Shown one piece after another: positions 9,164-17,813 of a DNA stretch of 64,000 bases. A program made the translations under genes and the position numbers. Position 1 is the stretch's first letter. Each line of letters begins with the position of its first letter. This DNA comes from Actinomycetota bacterium (GTDB taxonomy: Bacteria > Actinomycetota > Actinomycetes > Mycobacteriales > Micromonosporaceae). The DNA is taken from positions 36,409-100,408 of the forward strand of contig VAWN01000038.1 of assembly GCA_005885555.1 (NCBI GenBank). The letters are read 5' to 3'. A model generated the notes under the pieces. The model was not told the DNA's origin. It saw only the letters and a list, made by a program, of their open reading frames with translations, and searched no databases.

Positions 9164-9182
9164 ATAGTACCCCCCTGGGGTA
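9164..9182 (-). promoter_or_regulatory. CsoR operator overlapping the csoR -10 box
   Basis: TACCCCCCTGGGGTA (9168-9182) matches the known CsoR operator form, a G/C-tract palindrome bounded by TA. On the minus strand TACTAT (9169-9164) overlaps its edge and ends 6 nt before the csoR GTG. A repressor bound here would block the promoter. The divergent NlpC/P60 gene starts only 37 nt away and may also feel this site. Confidence 0.8.
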
Positions 9183-9218
9183 TCGGCGGGGCGCATCCGG
9201 CTCCGGAGGTGGCTCGTT

Positions 9219-10262
9219 GTGCCGGTCGTGCCAGCTTCCCTGTGTCCGCGGCTCGCGCTGCGCGCGGCCCGCGCCGCGGCGGCGGCCGCGAGGACCGCGG
9301 CCGCGGTCGCAAGGACGGCGGCCGCGGCCGCCGTCGCGGTCCTTGCGGCGGGCGGCCTCTGCGCGCCCGGCCCGGCCGCGCACGCCAACCCGACGCCGGC
9401 CGAGCTGTCCCAGCAACTGAGCGCCGCTTCCCAGCAGTTGGAGACGGTGATCGAGCAGTACAACGCCACGCAGGTACGGCTGACCGCCACCCAGGCCCGC
9501 CGCGACGCGATGACCGCACAGCTGGCGCCGCTCGGGCAGGCGATCGGCGCGCTGCAGGACCAGATCGGGCAGTACTCGGCGGGCCTGTACGAGCGGATCG
9601 GCGGCGGGCCGGTCGCCGCGCTCGTCGCCGCCGGCTCGCCGGGCAACCTGGTCGACGAGCTCACCATGCTCGACCACCTCAGCCTGGTCAGCCGCCGCCA
9701 GGTCGCGCAGTTGCACGCCGAACAGCAGCGGTACGCGCAGGAGCAGAGCGCCCTCGACGTCGTGCTCGGGCAGCAGGCGGCGCAACAGGCCGACCTCGCG
9801 GCGAAGCGGACGAAGATCGAGACGCAGATCGCCGGGCTGCGCCAGTTGCGGTTCACCCTTTACGGTGGCCGCAATCCCGTCACGCCGCACGACCGGTACG
9901 TCCCGGCGTACCAGCCGGGGCCGGCCGGCGTGGCGATCCGGTACGCCTATGCGCAACTGGGCAAGCCCTACGCCTGGGGCGCGGCCGGGCCGGACGCCTT
10001 CGACTGCTCCGGCCTGACGATGGCGTCGTGGGGCGCCGCCGGGGTTTCCCTGCCGCACAGCTCGACGCTGCAGTGGGCGCAGGTGGCACACGTGTCACGC
10101 GGGCAACTGCAACCCGGCGACCTCGTCTTCTACTACGGCAACATCCACCACGTCGCCATCTACATCGGCGACGACAAGGTGATCCACGCGCCGACGTACG
10201 GGCAGGACGTGGAGATCGCACCGGTCGACACGGCGCCGATCCACGGTTACGGCCGGCCCTGA
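9219..10262 (+). CDS. Secreted NlpC/P60 peptidoglycan endopeptidase with coiled-coil
   Basis: A 347-residue wall hydrolase expected to cut peptide stems of peptidoglycan (RipA-like family). An unusual Ala/Arg-rich signal sequence (1-55) is followed by a coiled-coil region (60-210; many Gln/Ala/Leu heptads) and the NlpC/P60 domain (235-347) with Cys263 (FDCSGLT), His311 (HHVAIYIG) and His323 as catalytic residues. GTG 9219 has GGAGGT 8 nt upstream. The stop overlaps the convergent membrane-protein gene by 16 nt. The coiled coil probably restrains or localises the enzyme. Confidence 0.93.
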   Translation: MPVVPASLCPRLALRAARAAAAAARTAAAVARTAAAAAVAVLAAGGLCAPGPAAHANPTPAELSQQLSAASQQLETVIEQYNATQVRLTATQARRDAMTAQLAPLGQAIGALQDQIGQYSAGLYERIGGGPVAALVAAGSPGNLVDELTMLDHLSLVSRRQVAQLHAEQQRYAQEQSALDVVLGQQAAQQADLAAKRTKIETQIAGLRQLRFTLYGGRNPVTPHDRYVPAYQPGPAGVAIRYAYAQLGKPYAWGAAGPDAFDCSGLTMASWGAAGVSLPHSSTLQWAQVAHVSRGQLQPGDLVFYYGNIHHVAIYIGDDKVIHAPTYGQDVEIAPVDTAPIHGYGRP

Positions 10263-10759
10263 CCGGTCCGCTCCGCCCGGGCGGCGCGCTCCTCCGCCCG
10301 GCGGGCCGCCCGCGCCTCGGCCCGGCGCACCCGGCGGGACAGCAGCACCACCCGGTTCTCGATGACCATCTCCGCGTGCAGCGCGATCCACAGGCAGATG
10401 CCGGCCAGCGGAAGCTCCACGAGGACGGCGAGCAGCCAGGACAGGAACAGGCCGTGCCCGCGCGGCGTGGTCATCACGTCGAACCACGCGTCGACCGCGA
10501 GCATCGTCGCCGCCGCGGTGGACGACAGCGCCACGTACGGCCGCCCGCGCCAGGCCATCCACGCGGTCATCGCCAGCACCACGACCAGCGCCGTGTCGAA
10601 GCCCACCCAGACACCGCGGTAGTGGGCGAAGGTGGCATGCCGCGGCAGCGTGACCGCCAGAAAGACCACCCACGGTACCGTGCCCAGCGCGAGCAGCGCG
10701 AAAGCCGGCCCGACCCACCACGGTACCGTCTTGACCTTCGTGGCTTCCCGCTCGCTCAT
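10247..10759 (-). CDS. Four-helix integral membrane protein of unknown function
   Basis: A 170-residue protein with four hydrophobic segments: FALLALGTVPWVVFLAV, ALVVVLAMTAWMAW, STAAATMLAVDAW and LLAVLVELPLAGICLWIAL. A strongly basic, Arg/Ala/Glu-rich C-terminal tail (RRVRRAEARAARRAEERA), likely helical and cytoplasmic, follows. No known catalytic motif is seen. The gene is convergent with and overlaps the NlpC/P60 gene. Confidence 0.75.
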   Translation of the reverse strand: MSEREATKVKTVPWWVGPAFALLALGTVPWVVFLAVTLPRHATFAHYRGVWVGFDTALVVVLAMTAWMAWRGRPYVALSSTAAATMLAVDAWFDVMTTPRGHGLFLSWLLAVLVELPLAGICLWIALHAEMVIENRVVLLSRRVRRAEARAARRAEERAARAERTGQGRP

Positions 10760-10808
10760 CGGCCGACCACGGCCTGCTTCACCATGCCGCCCAGATTAGG
10801 GTTGGGGC

Positions 10809-11444
10809 GTGAAGCTGACCAAGTTCACGCATGCCTGTGTGCGGCTGGAGTCCGACGACGGCCGCGCTCTCGTCATCGACCCCGGCGAGTGGAGCGAGGA
10901 GGCGGCGCTCGACGGCGTCCGTGACGTACTGGTCACCCACGAGCACTTCGACCACCTCGACGTCGAGTTCCTGACCCGGGTCGCGGCCGACAACCCGCGG
11001 CTGCATGTCTGGGCACCGGCGCCGGTCGCGCAGAACCAGCTCGCCGGTCTCGGCGCCGCGGTGACCCCGGTGGCGCCCGGCGACACGGTCACCGCGGCGG
11101 GATTCGCGGTACAGGTCGTCGGCGGTGCGCACGCGGAGATCTACGAGGGGCTGCCCGGCTGCGCCAACGTGGGCTACGTCGTGGACGGGGCGGTCTACCA
11201 CCCCGGCGACGCGCTGCACGTACCCGACGCGCCGATCGACACGCTGCTGGTACCGGCCAGCGCGCCGTGGCTGAAGCTGGCCGAGGCGCTGGACTTCGTC
11301 CGCGCGGTCAAGCCCCGCCGGGCGTACCCGATCCACGACGCCATGCTCAGCGTCATCGGGCAGCAGAGCGTGGAGCGGTGGATGACCGCCAAGGGGGACA
11401 CCGGGTACGCCTGGCTCGGCCCCGGCGACGCGGTCACCATCTAG
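10809..11444 (+). CDS. Metallo-beta-lactamase-fold hydrolase
   Basis: A compact 211-residue protein with metal motif THEHFDHLD near residue 40, GGAHAEI in the middle, the bridging Asp in YHPGDAL and a late His (YPIHDAM). This is the short UlaG/YtnP-like type of the fold; the substrate cannot be told. GTG 10809 has only a weak G-rich site before it. The FHA-domain gene begins 9 nt downstream, suggesting one transcript. Confidence 0.88.
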   Translation: MKLTKFTHACVRLESDDGRALVIDPGEWSEEAALDGVRDVLVTHEHFDHLDVEFLTRVAADNPRLHVWAPAPVAQNQLAGLGAAVTPVAPGDTVTAAGFAVQVVGGAHAEIYEGLPGCANVGYVVDGAVYHPGDALHVPDAPIDTLLVPASAPWLKLAEALDFVRAVKPRRAYPIHDAMLSVIGQQSVERWMTAKGDTGYAWLGPGDAVTI

Positions 11445-11453
11445 GGTGGGACC

Positions 11454-12572
11454 GTGCGATTCGGAGTCAGCCATGTGCTCGACGCCATCGAGCGGCGGAT
11501 CACCACCGACCCGACGGCGGCCGGCGGGGTCGTCGACCTGACCGAGATCGTCCGGCTGGCCGACCTCGACGGCGGCCGGCCGGCACACCTGCTGCGCCTC
11601 GGGCTGGTCATCGACGCGCTCGCCCGGCACATGTCCGACGGCGGCGTCGCGGTGTACCCGGTCGCCCAGCGCGCGCTGCTGTCCGACACCGACCTGACCG
11701 CGAACGAGCGGATGGTCATCCGCCGCTGGTCCGACGACGGCAAGGTCGAGGTGCTGCGGATGGGCGGACCGCCGGCGATACAGCGGATCCGCGAGGTGGC
11801 CGCGCTGACCGGCCTGCCACTGCTGAGCCGGCAGCCCGGCGGGTACCCCGGGCTGACCTACGCGCCGGTACCCACGGCCAACGGCCCGGCCCTGTCGCCG
11901 CAACAGCTCGGTCCCGGGCCGGCCGCACCGGCCGCCGCACTGGGCCGCAAATGGCGCTGTCCCGAGCCCGGCTGCGCGAGCTTCGGGCCGCCCGGCGCCC
12001 GTGAACCCGACCCGTTCGGGCCGCAGTCCGACGAGCCGCCGGGCGAACCGGGCAGCCAACCGCCGCCGCAGCTGGTGAACGGGGTACCGCAGTGCCCGCG
12101 GCACGGTGCGCCACTGCGCGACACGGGTCCGGTACCCCGGGCGGTGACCGTCGTGATCCGGGTCAAGGGGGTCGCGTGGCACCGCCTCGTGGTGACCGAA
12201 GCGGCCCCGGTCACCGTCGGGCGCTCCCCCGAGGAGCCCGGCGGCGTGGGCATCGGGCTCGCTCTCGACGAGCGGGGACTGCGCTGGGTCAGCCGCAGCC
12301 ATGTCCGGCTGGAACTGCACGGCAGCGCGCTGCAGGTCACCGACACGAGTACCAACGGCACGACCGTGCTGCTGCGGACCGGCCCGGTGGAGAGTGTGCG
12401 GCGGGCACCGCTGGTTCGCGGCGAGGGTACGACGCTGGGCGAGTGGGACACCGTCGAGCTGTACGAGGGCGTCGAGCTGGCCCGCGCGGACCGGGCCGCC
12501 GGCCCGATCGCGGGTGCCCCGACGAACTCCGTGATGGCCGACGCCCCGACCCAGGCCATCCGCCTGAGCTAA
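11454..12572 (+). CDS. FHA-domain protein with zinc-ribbon-like Cys/His motif
   Basis: A 372-residue cytoplasmic protein. Residues 1-130 form an unrecognised helical domain. A Pro-rich stretch carries two Cys pairs (CPEPGC, then CPRH), which may form a zinc ribbon. The C-terminal FHA domain (about 240-340) has the phosphothreonine-binding pattern VGRSPEE, SRSHVRLEL and DTSTNGTTV. It should bind phosphothreonine peptides from Ser/Thr kinases; none is encoded nearby. It follows the MBL-fold gene by 9 nt, and a dispersed inverted repeat lies just after it. Confidence 0.88.
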   Translation: MRFGVSHVLDAIERRITTDPTAAGGVVDLTEIVRLADLDGGRPAHLLRLGLVIDALARHMSDGGVAVYPVAQRALLSDTDLTANERMVIRRWSDDGKVEVLRMGGPPAIQRIREVAALTGLPLLSRQPGGYPGLTYAPVPTANGPALSPQQLGPGPAAPAAALGRKWRCPEPGCASFGPPGAREPDPFGPQSDEPPGEPGSQPPPQLVNGVPQCPRHGAPLRDTGPVPRAVTVVIRVKGVAWHRLVVTEAAPVTVGRSPEEPGGVGIGLALDERGLRWVSRSHVRLELHGSALQVTDTSTNGTTVLLRTGPVESVRRAPLVRGEGTTLGEWDTVELYEGVELARADRAAGPIAGAPTNSVMADAPTQAIRLS

Positions 12573-12581
12573 GCCAAAACC

Positions 12582-12656
12582 CCGCCGATCTTGGACTTGT
12601 GGTGCCCGGCTCGCGGAGCGGTGTCCCATATGTCGCGGACACAACTCCAAGATCGC
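12582..12656. repeat. Dispersed inverted repeat, copy 2
   Basis: The left arm GCCGATCTTGGACTTGTG (12584-12601) pairs with CACAACTCCAAGATCG (12640-12655), with one mismatch over the shared part. It lies between the convergent FHA and VWA genes. The arms match those at 1668-1742, while the centre differs, so the arms are the conserved part. Confidence 0.8.
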
Positions 12657-12705
12657 GGAGAGCGGGGCGGGCGGGGCGGGCGGGGCCGCGCGCGGGCGCA
12701 GCGGG

Positions 12706-14405
12706 TCAGCCGCCGCTGCCGGGGCGCAGGGCGATCGCCTGCAGGAAGATCTCGCCGATCTTGGCCGGGTCGGTGGCGATGAACACTCCCCCACCGGTGG
12801 TCTGGGAGATCCGGGTCAGCTCGGGCCGGCTCACGTCGGTACCGATGCCGATCGCCACCACCTGCACCGGACCTTCTGCAGTTCGGTGACCAGCTGGTCC
12901 AGGGTGAGCCCGCCCGGGTTGTCGTTCTGCCCGTCGGTCATCAGGATCACCGAGTTGATCTTCCCCGGATCCCAGTTCGTCTGCACCGTCTTGTAGGCGG
13001 CGAGCACCGTGTCGTACAGGCCGGTGTCACCGTGCGTGGCCTGGATCCCGCCGAGCGCGGCGGCGAGCTGGTTGCGCTGGCTGACCAGCGGGCCGATGGG
13101 TACCAGTTCCTTGTACGGCGTGTTGCCGTCCAGCTTCGTCGAGAAGATCCACAGCCCGACCGCCCACGTGTCGTCGAACAGGCTCAGTCCACCGGCCGCC
13201 GCCTTGACCAGTACCTGTTCCCGGGTGGCGTTGCCGGCGCTGGCCACCGGTGTGTTCATCGAGCCGGACACGTCCATCACGGCGAGGATGCGGCCGGGCT
13301 GGGTGACCGCGGTCCAGGTGGACAGGGTCTGCTGGATGAGGGCCGGGTCGGCGGCCGCGGCGCCCGGCAGGGGTCCCGACGGCGCGCCGGGCAGCGGGGT
13401 GAACCCGGGGCCGGCGGTACCGTCGGCGTTGCGCAGGTTGTGCTGCGCGAGCGCGGTGCTGTAGGCGGTACCGGTCAACGCCCGCTGCAGCTGTTCGGCC
13501 GCCGCGGCGACCTCCGAGCGGTTGCCGGGCAGGACCGCGAACGGATAGTCCAGCGGCGACGGTGCCGGGTCGAGGAAGACCCCGGCCAGCGGTACCGGCG
13601 GCTGCGCGGCGTTGTACGTGATCACCGCCTGCTCCGGCAGCGGCGCGGCGGACAGCGACGACGCCACGGTGGCCGGGTCGGCCGCCCGCGGGAACCGGCC
13701 GAGCAGGTCGTCGCGCAGCGTGGACCGGCCCACCGCGAGCGCGCGCAGCGCGGCGACGGTGGCCTCCTGCGCGTTGGCGCCGGCCGCGGCGGCCGCGGTG
13801 CGCAGCGCGAGCAGCCCGGACAGGCCGGACGCGTCGCGGCCCGGTTCGACGATCCCGGTCTTCATCGCGGCGCCCGTGGTCATCCGCTGCAGCAGCGCGG
13901 CCCAGCTCAGCTTGGTCTTCGGCCAGCCGAGGGCGGCGGCGATCGGCTGCGGCATGGCCAGCACGACGGGACTCTGCGCGACCGAGACGGCCTCGGCGGG
14001 TACCAGGTCGCCACCGGCCACCCGGACCCGCTGCAGCCAGGTGGACGAGTCCGGAATCCAGATCTGCGGTACCTGCGCCTTGCCGTTCGCCTGGCCCAAC
14101 CCGGTCAGCGTGGCGCCGCGCTGTCCGGCGATGGCGGCGGCGACGTCGGCGGGCTCCTGCTCGGCCACGGTGACCGACACGCAGGTGCCGCCCCGCGGGG
14201 TGCCGGACCAGTTCCCGGCGGCCGTCCGGACCGCGGGGGCGATCTCCGGAGCGGCCGCGATCGACAGGCTCAGCCGGGTGCCGCACGAGGGCGAGTTGAG
14301 CAGCCGGTACCCGCCCCAGCCGGCGAGCGCGGCCAGCAGCACGACGGAGACGAGGCCGGCAACGAGCCCGAGGGACGGACGCGGGTTGCGGTGGCGGCCT
14401 GTCAC
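12706..14405 (-). pseudogene. Secreted substrate-binding/VWA-domain protein, frameshifted near its 3' end
   Basis: The start at 14405 opens a protein with an N-terminal anchor (LGLVAGLVSVVLLAALAGWG), a solute-binding-protein-like region and a von Willebrand A domain with MIDAS motif DVSGSMN and LMTDGQND. In this frame it stops at 12831 after an unlikely tail (RCRWWRSASVPT). The other frame continues the family pattern (VQVVAIGIGTDVS, GGGVFIATDP) to a TGA at 12706. One base is missing near 12867-12868, in a short C-run; restoring it gives 566 residues. This may be a recent mutation or a sequence error. Probable role: extracytoplasmic metal-dependent adhesion or ligand binding. Confidence 0.82.
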
Positions 14406-14516
14406 GCGACAAGTGTCCGCAGGTTAGGAGCCCGATTGCCATGTACGTTCGGCCGAAAGTTACTCGCGAGCACCGTTCGCGTGGTACCGGGTGTGACAAT
14501 GATATTTCTGTGCGTG

Positions 14517-15107
14517 TCAGCCCACGGCGACCCGCCTGACAATCGCCCGCAATGACTCTTCAACCTCGCCGATGGGGCGTTCCGGGGTGAACACCAGCCA
14601 GTCCACCGCGACCACCAGACCGACCCCGAACAGCGCGGAAGAGGCGAGCCGGACATCCAGCTCAGCGGGGAACTCTCCGGTGTCCACCCCGGCCTCGATC
14701 ACCTCCGCGATCACCCCGATGGCCTCCTCGCGCAGCAGCCGCAGCGTCTGCTGCCACTCCCGGTTGGTCCGCCACATCTCCGACAGGAGCAGCTGCGCGA
14801 AGGCACGGTACCGCTGGATGTACTCCAGCTGCGCGCGGATCAGCGCGGCCACCGCCTCCCGCGGCGGCTGCCCGGCGACCACCTCGCGGAACCGTGCGGT
14901 CAGCAACCCGATGCCGTGCCGCAGCAGCTCCTCGAACAGCGCCGGCTTGGACGGGAAGTTGTAGTACACCGTGCCCTTGGCCACGCCCGCGCGCTCGGCG
15001 ATGTCGTCGACCGTGGTCGCGGAGTATCCGCGCTCCGCGATCAGGTCCACCGCGGCCTCGTAGAGGCGCTGCCGGGTGTCCTCCCGGCGGCGGGTCCGGC
15101 CGTCCAT
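14517..15107 (-). CDS. TetR/AcrR-family regulator of the YhgE/ABC unit
   Basis: A 196-residue repressor with a classic HTH (TVDDIAERAGVAKGTVYYNF, about 30-50) and a helical C-terminal domain. ATG 15107 has AGGAG 5 nt upstream. It lies 8 nt after the stop of the YhgE/Pip-like gene, the last of a three-gene operon (ABC-type protein, YhgE, TetR). The 34-bp palindrome upstream of the operon (17723-17756) is the natural candidate for its operator, giving autoregulated export. The inducer is unknown. Confidence 0.92.
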   Translation of the reverse strand: MDGRTRRREDTRQRLYEAAVDLIAERGYSATTVDDIAERAGVAKGTVYYNFPSKPALFEELLRHGIGLLTARFREVVAGQPPREAVAALIRAQLEYIQRYRAFAQLLLSEMWRTNREWQQTLRLLREEAIGVIAEVIEAGVDTGEFPAELDVRLASSALFGVGLVVAVDWLVFTPERPIGEVEESLRAIVRRVAVG

Positions 15108-15115
15108 CACCACTC

Positions 15116-17152
15116 CTACAAGACCAGCTCCGGGTGCAGGACACGCAGACTGAGCACCCGGCTGCGCCGGGCCGCCAGCGTGGTCAGCGCGAACGCTCCG
15201 GCCGCGAAGCCGGCAAGAACCGCACACCCCACGACCACGGTACCGGTCGGGCCCCCGTCGATGAGGTGACGCAGCCCGTCGACGACGTAGCTCATCGGCA
15301 GGTACGGGTGGATCGCGCCGAAGAAGCCCGGCGAGGTCTGCACCGGATAGGTACCCCCCGACGAGGTCAGCTGCAGCATCAGCAGCGCGAGTGCGGCGAG
15401 CCGACCGGCCGGCCCGAGCTGCGCGCCGAGCCACTGGACCAGCGCGGTGAACGCCAGCGCGGCCAGCAACAGGTACCCCACCATCGCGACCGGGTGCACC
15501 GGCCGCAGCCCGAGCGCGAGGTACAGCACGGCGAACAGCAGCAGCGCCTGCGCGGTACCGATGACCACCGCGGGCAGCCACCCGGCCAGCGCCACCCGGG
15601 ACGCGGGCGCGCCGGACAGCACGTGCCGCAGGTTGACCGGCCGCAGCACCATGTACGTGATCATCGCGCCGACCCACAGCGCCAGTCCGACGAAGTACGG
15701 CGCGAAGCCGACCCCGTAGGTCGCCGCCGGGTTGTGCACCTGCCGGCGCAGCTCGACCGGGTCGGCCAGTACCCCGGCCCGCGCCGCGATCCCGTCCCGG
15801 TCGTACCCGGGGATCTGCGCGGCGCCGTCGGACAGCCCGCCCGCGAGCCGCTCCGCCCCGGACTGCAGCGAGGACAGCCCGCCGGCCAGCCGGTGCGCGC
15901 CATCGTCCAATGTGGACAGTCCGGCGTCGAGTTGCCGTGCGCCGGTGGACAACCGGTACAGCCCGCCGGACAGCTGCTGGGCGCCGGACTTCGCCGCGCT
16001 CGTACCCTGGTGCAGCCGGTCCGCCCCGCCGGCCAGCTGGTTCAGCCCGTCGGCGAACCGGTCGACCCGCGAGCGCGCGGCGGCCACGTCGTCGGCCAGG
16101 CGCGGCGCGTCGATCGCCAGCTGCCGGGCCTGCGCGGCGACCGTGGAAAGCTGGCCGCGCAAGCGATCCAGCCCGGCCGCGTCGAGCCGGTCGCGTACCG
16201 CCGTCGCGTGCGCGACCGCCTGGTCCGCGAGGCCCGGCAGCGCCTGGAGGTTACCCGCGATCGCGTCGGCGCCGTCGGCGATCGCGGTCGCCGCCCGGGC
16301 GATGGCCGGCCCGTTCGCGCGCAGTACCGGTTCGATGCGGTCGGCCGCACCGTCCACTGTGGACTTCAGCAGCTGCCCACCGGCGGCTGCCTGCGCGGTA
16401 CCGTCGGCCAGCTGCGCCGCACCCGCGTCCAGCGCGGTCAACCCGTCGGCGAGTCGGGCGGCCGCGCCGTGAGCCTGGTCGGCGCCGTTCGCCAACTGGT
16501 CCGCGCCGGCCTTCGCCCGGTCGGCACCGTCGGCCAGTTGCGCCGCACCGCCGCTGGCCCGGCCGGCACCGTCGGCGAGCTGCCCGGCACCGTCGGCCGC
16601 CTGCCGCGTCCGGTCCTTCAGGTCGGTGAAGCCGATCAGCATCCGGTCGAAGTACCTCGCCGCCGCGCTGTGCTCGACCGCGGTGCGGATCTCGCTGAAG
16701 GCGCTGCGCGCCAGCAGTCCGGACAGGTAGTTGGTGGCGTCGTTGTCGACGACCTCAAGGCGCCCCTGGGCCGGCGTCGCCTCGGGATCGGGCGCGCTGA
16801 CCAGGTTCGCCGAGAAGTCCGGCGGGATCCGCAGGATCAGGTGGTACCGGCCGCTCGCCAGCCCCTTCTCCGCGTCCGGCTCGTCGGTGCGGTGCCAGCC
16901 GAAGACGTGCCGTTGCGCAAGCTGGTCGGCGAGATCCTGCCCGGCGTGTACCACCTCGCCGGTGGGCGCCTGCACCGGCCGGTCCTCGTTCACCAGCGCG
17001 ACCGGGATCCGGTCGAGGTTGCCGTACGGATCCCAGAACGCCGCGAGGTACAGCGCGCCGTACAGCAGCGGGATCACCGCCAGTACCACGAGTGCCGCGG
17101 CGGTCAGCCGGCCGCGCAGGAACCGGCGCAGCTCGAACCGGGCCAGTCTCAT
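15116..17152 (-). CDS. YhgE/Pip-family membrane transport protein
   Basis: A 678-residue membrane protein. One transmembrane helix near the N-terminus (AALVVLAVIPLLYGALYLA) is followed by a large extracytoplasmic region, mostly repeated pseudo-heptads of the form GAxQLADGA (about 195-480), then five or six C-terminal helices. This is the YhgE/Pip architecture, related to phage-infection protein and to ABC-2-type exporters. The start overlaps the ABC-type gene by 4 nt, so the two probably form one transporter. Substrate unknown. Confidence 0.93.
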   Translation of the reverse strand: MRLARFELRRFLRGRLTAAALVVLAVIPLLYGALYLAAFWDPYGNLDRIPVALVNEDRPVQAPTGEVVHAGQDLADQLAQRHVFGWHRTDEPDAEKGLASGRYHLILRIPPDFSANLVSAPDPEATPAQGRLEVVDNDATNYLSGLLARSAFSEIRTAVEHSAAARYFDRMLIGFTDLKDRTRQAADGAGQLADGAGRASGGAAQLADGADRAKAGADQLANGADQAHGAAARLADGLTALDAGAAQLADGTAQAAAGGQLLKSTVDGAADRIEPVLRANGPAIARAATAIADGADAIAGNLQALPGLADQAVAHATAVRDRLDAAGLDRLRGQLSTVAAQARQLAIDAPRLADDVAAARSRVDRFADGLNQLAGGADRLHQGTSAAKSGAQQLSGGLYRLSTGARQLDAGLSTLDDGAHRLAGGLSSLQSGAERLAGGLSDGAAQIPGYDRDGIAARAGVLADPVELRRQVHNPAATYGVGFAPYFVGLALWVGAMITYMVLRPVNLRHVLSGAPASRVALAGWLPAVVIGTAQALLLFAVLYLALGLRPVHPVAMVGYLLLAALAFTALVQWLGAQLGPAGRLAALALLMLQLTSSGGTYPVQTSPGFFGAIHPYLPMSYVVDGLRHLIDGGPTGTVVVGCAVLAGFAAGAFALTTLAARRSRVLSLRVLHPELVL

Positions 17153-17712
17153 CGGTGCCCCTCCATCGGGTACTCGGTCGCCGGTCCGGCGACCTCCCGG
17201 CAGGCCACGATCACCGCGTACCCCTGACCGGTCAGGTCGGCGAACGCCCGCCAGAGTTCTTGACGCTCCACAGTGGACAGTCCGAGGTCCACGTCGTCGG
17301 CGACGACCAGCTCCGGCCCGTCGAGGGTGGCCAGCGCGAGCATCAGCCGCTGGCGCTGGTACGCCGGCAGGTCCCGGCCGAGCGTGGCCGGATCGACGGG
17401 CAGGTCGACCCGGCCGCGTGGCGGCCGGCCGAGCAGCAGCTCGCGCTCCCGGACGTGTTCGGCCGCGGTCAGGCCGGATTCAGGTTCGTTGATCCTGGGT
17501 ACCAGGCCGATGCCGGCGCGCCCGTTCAGTCGCCGGGTGCCCTCGGTGGTCCGGAAGTGACCGGCGAGGGACAGCAGGAGGGAGGTGCGCCCGCTGCCGG
17601 CGGCTCCGGTCAGCGCCACCAGCTCACCCGGCCGGACGTCGAGATCGATATCGCGGAACACCCAGCCGCGCCGGGTACGCAGTCCGAGTCCCTGTGCCGT
17701 CACCACCGGCAT
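17149..17712 (-). CDS. ABC-transporter-type ATP-binding protein with variant motifs
   Basis: A 187-residue ABC domain, shorter than usual. The P-loop reads GAAGSGRTS, with Arg42 in place of the usual Lys. The signature region is LPAYQRQRL instead of LSGGQ, and Walker B is ELVVADDVD. Partners of YhgE-type proteins often have such variants, so it need not be inactive. ATG 17712 has TTGGAGG 5 nt upstream; a TTG at 17724 is less likely. It is the first gene of the operon, directly below the palindromic operator. Confidence 0.88.
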   Translation of the reverse strand: MPVVTAQGLGLRTRRGWVFRDIDLDVRPGELVALTGAAGSGRTSLLLSLAGHFRTTEGTRRLNGRAGIGLVPRINEPESGLTAAEHVRERELLLGRPPRGRVDLPVDPATLGRDLPAYQRQRLMLALATLDGPELVVADDVDLGLSTVERQELWRAFADLTGQGYAVIVACREVAGPATEYPMEGHR

Positions 17713-17722
17713 CGTCGCCTCC

Positions 17723-17756
17723 AAGTTTCTGTACTGACTAGTCAGTCTAGAAACTT
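17723..17756. promoter_or_regulatory. Near-perfect 34-bp palindrome, probable TetR operator
   Basis: The outer arms AAGTTTCT (17723-17730) and AGAAACTT (17749-17756) and inner core ACTGACTAGTCAGT (17733-17746) are symmetric; only 2 nt on each side break the symmetry. It ends 10 nt before the ABC-type start codon and lies about 60 nt from the divergent esterase start. Size, symmetry and place fit the operator of the TetR encoded at the end of the operon. Confidence 0.85.
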
Positions 17757-17813
17757 ACGAGACTCGAAGCAAGTTCGGATTCCGCTCTGATCAACCGGAG
17801 GTACCGTCTCGAA

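Noticed and set aside
15900..16620. Periodic repeats in the YhgE gene as a possible CRISPR or minisatellite
   Set aside because: The repetition is at protein level (GAxQLADGA heptads) with varying codons, all in frame; there are no spacers or identical DNA repeats.
17149..17712. Loss of the Walker A lysine (Arg42) as proof of a dead ATPase
   Set aside because: ATP-binding partners of YhgE-type proteins often carry GxxGSGRT, so this seems a family trait rather than decay.
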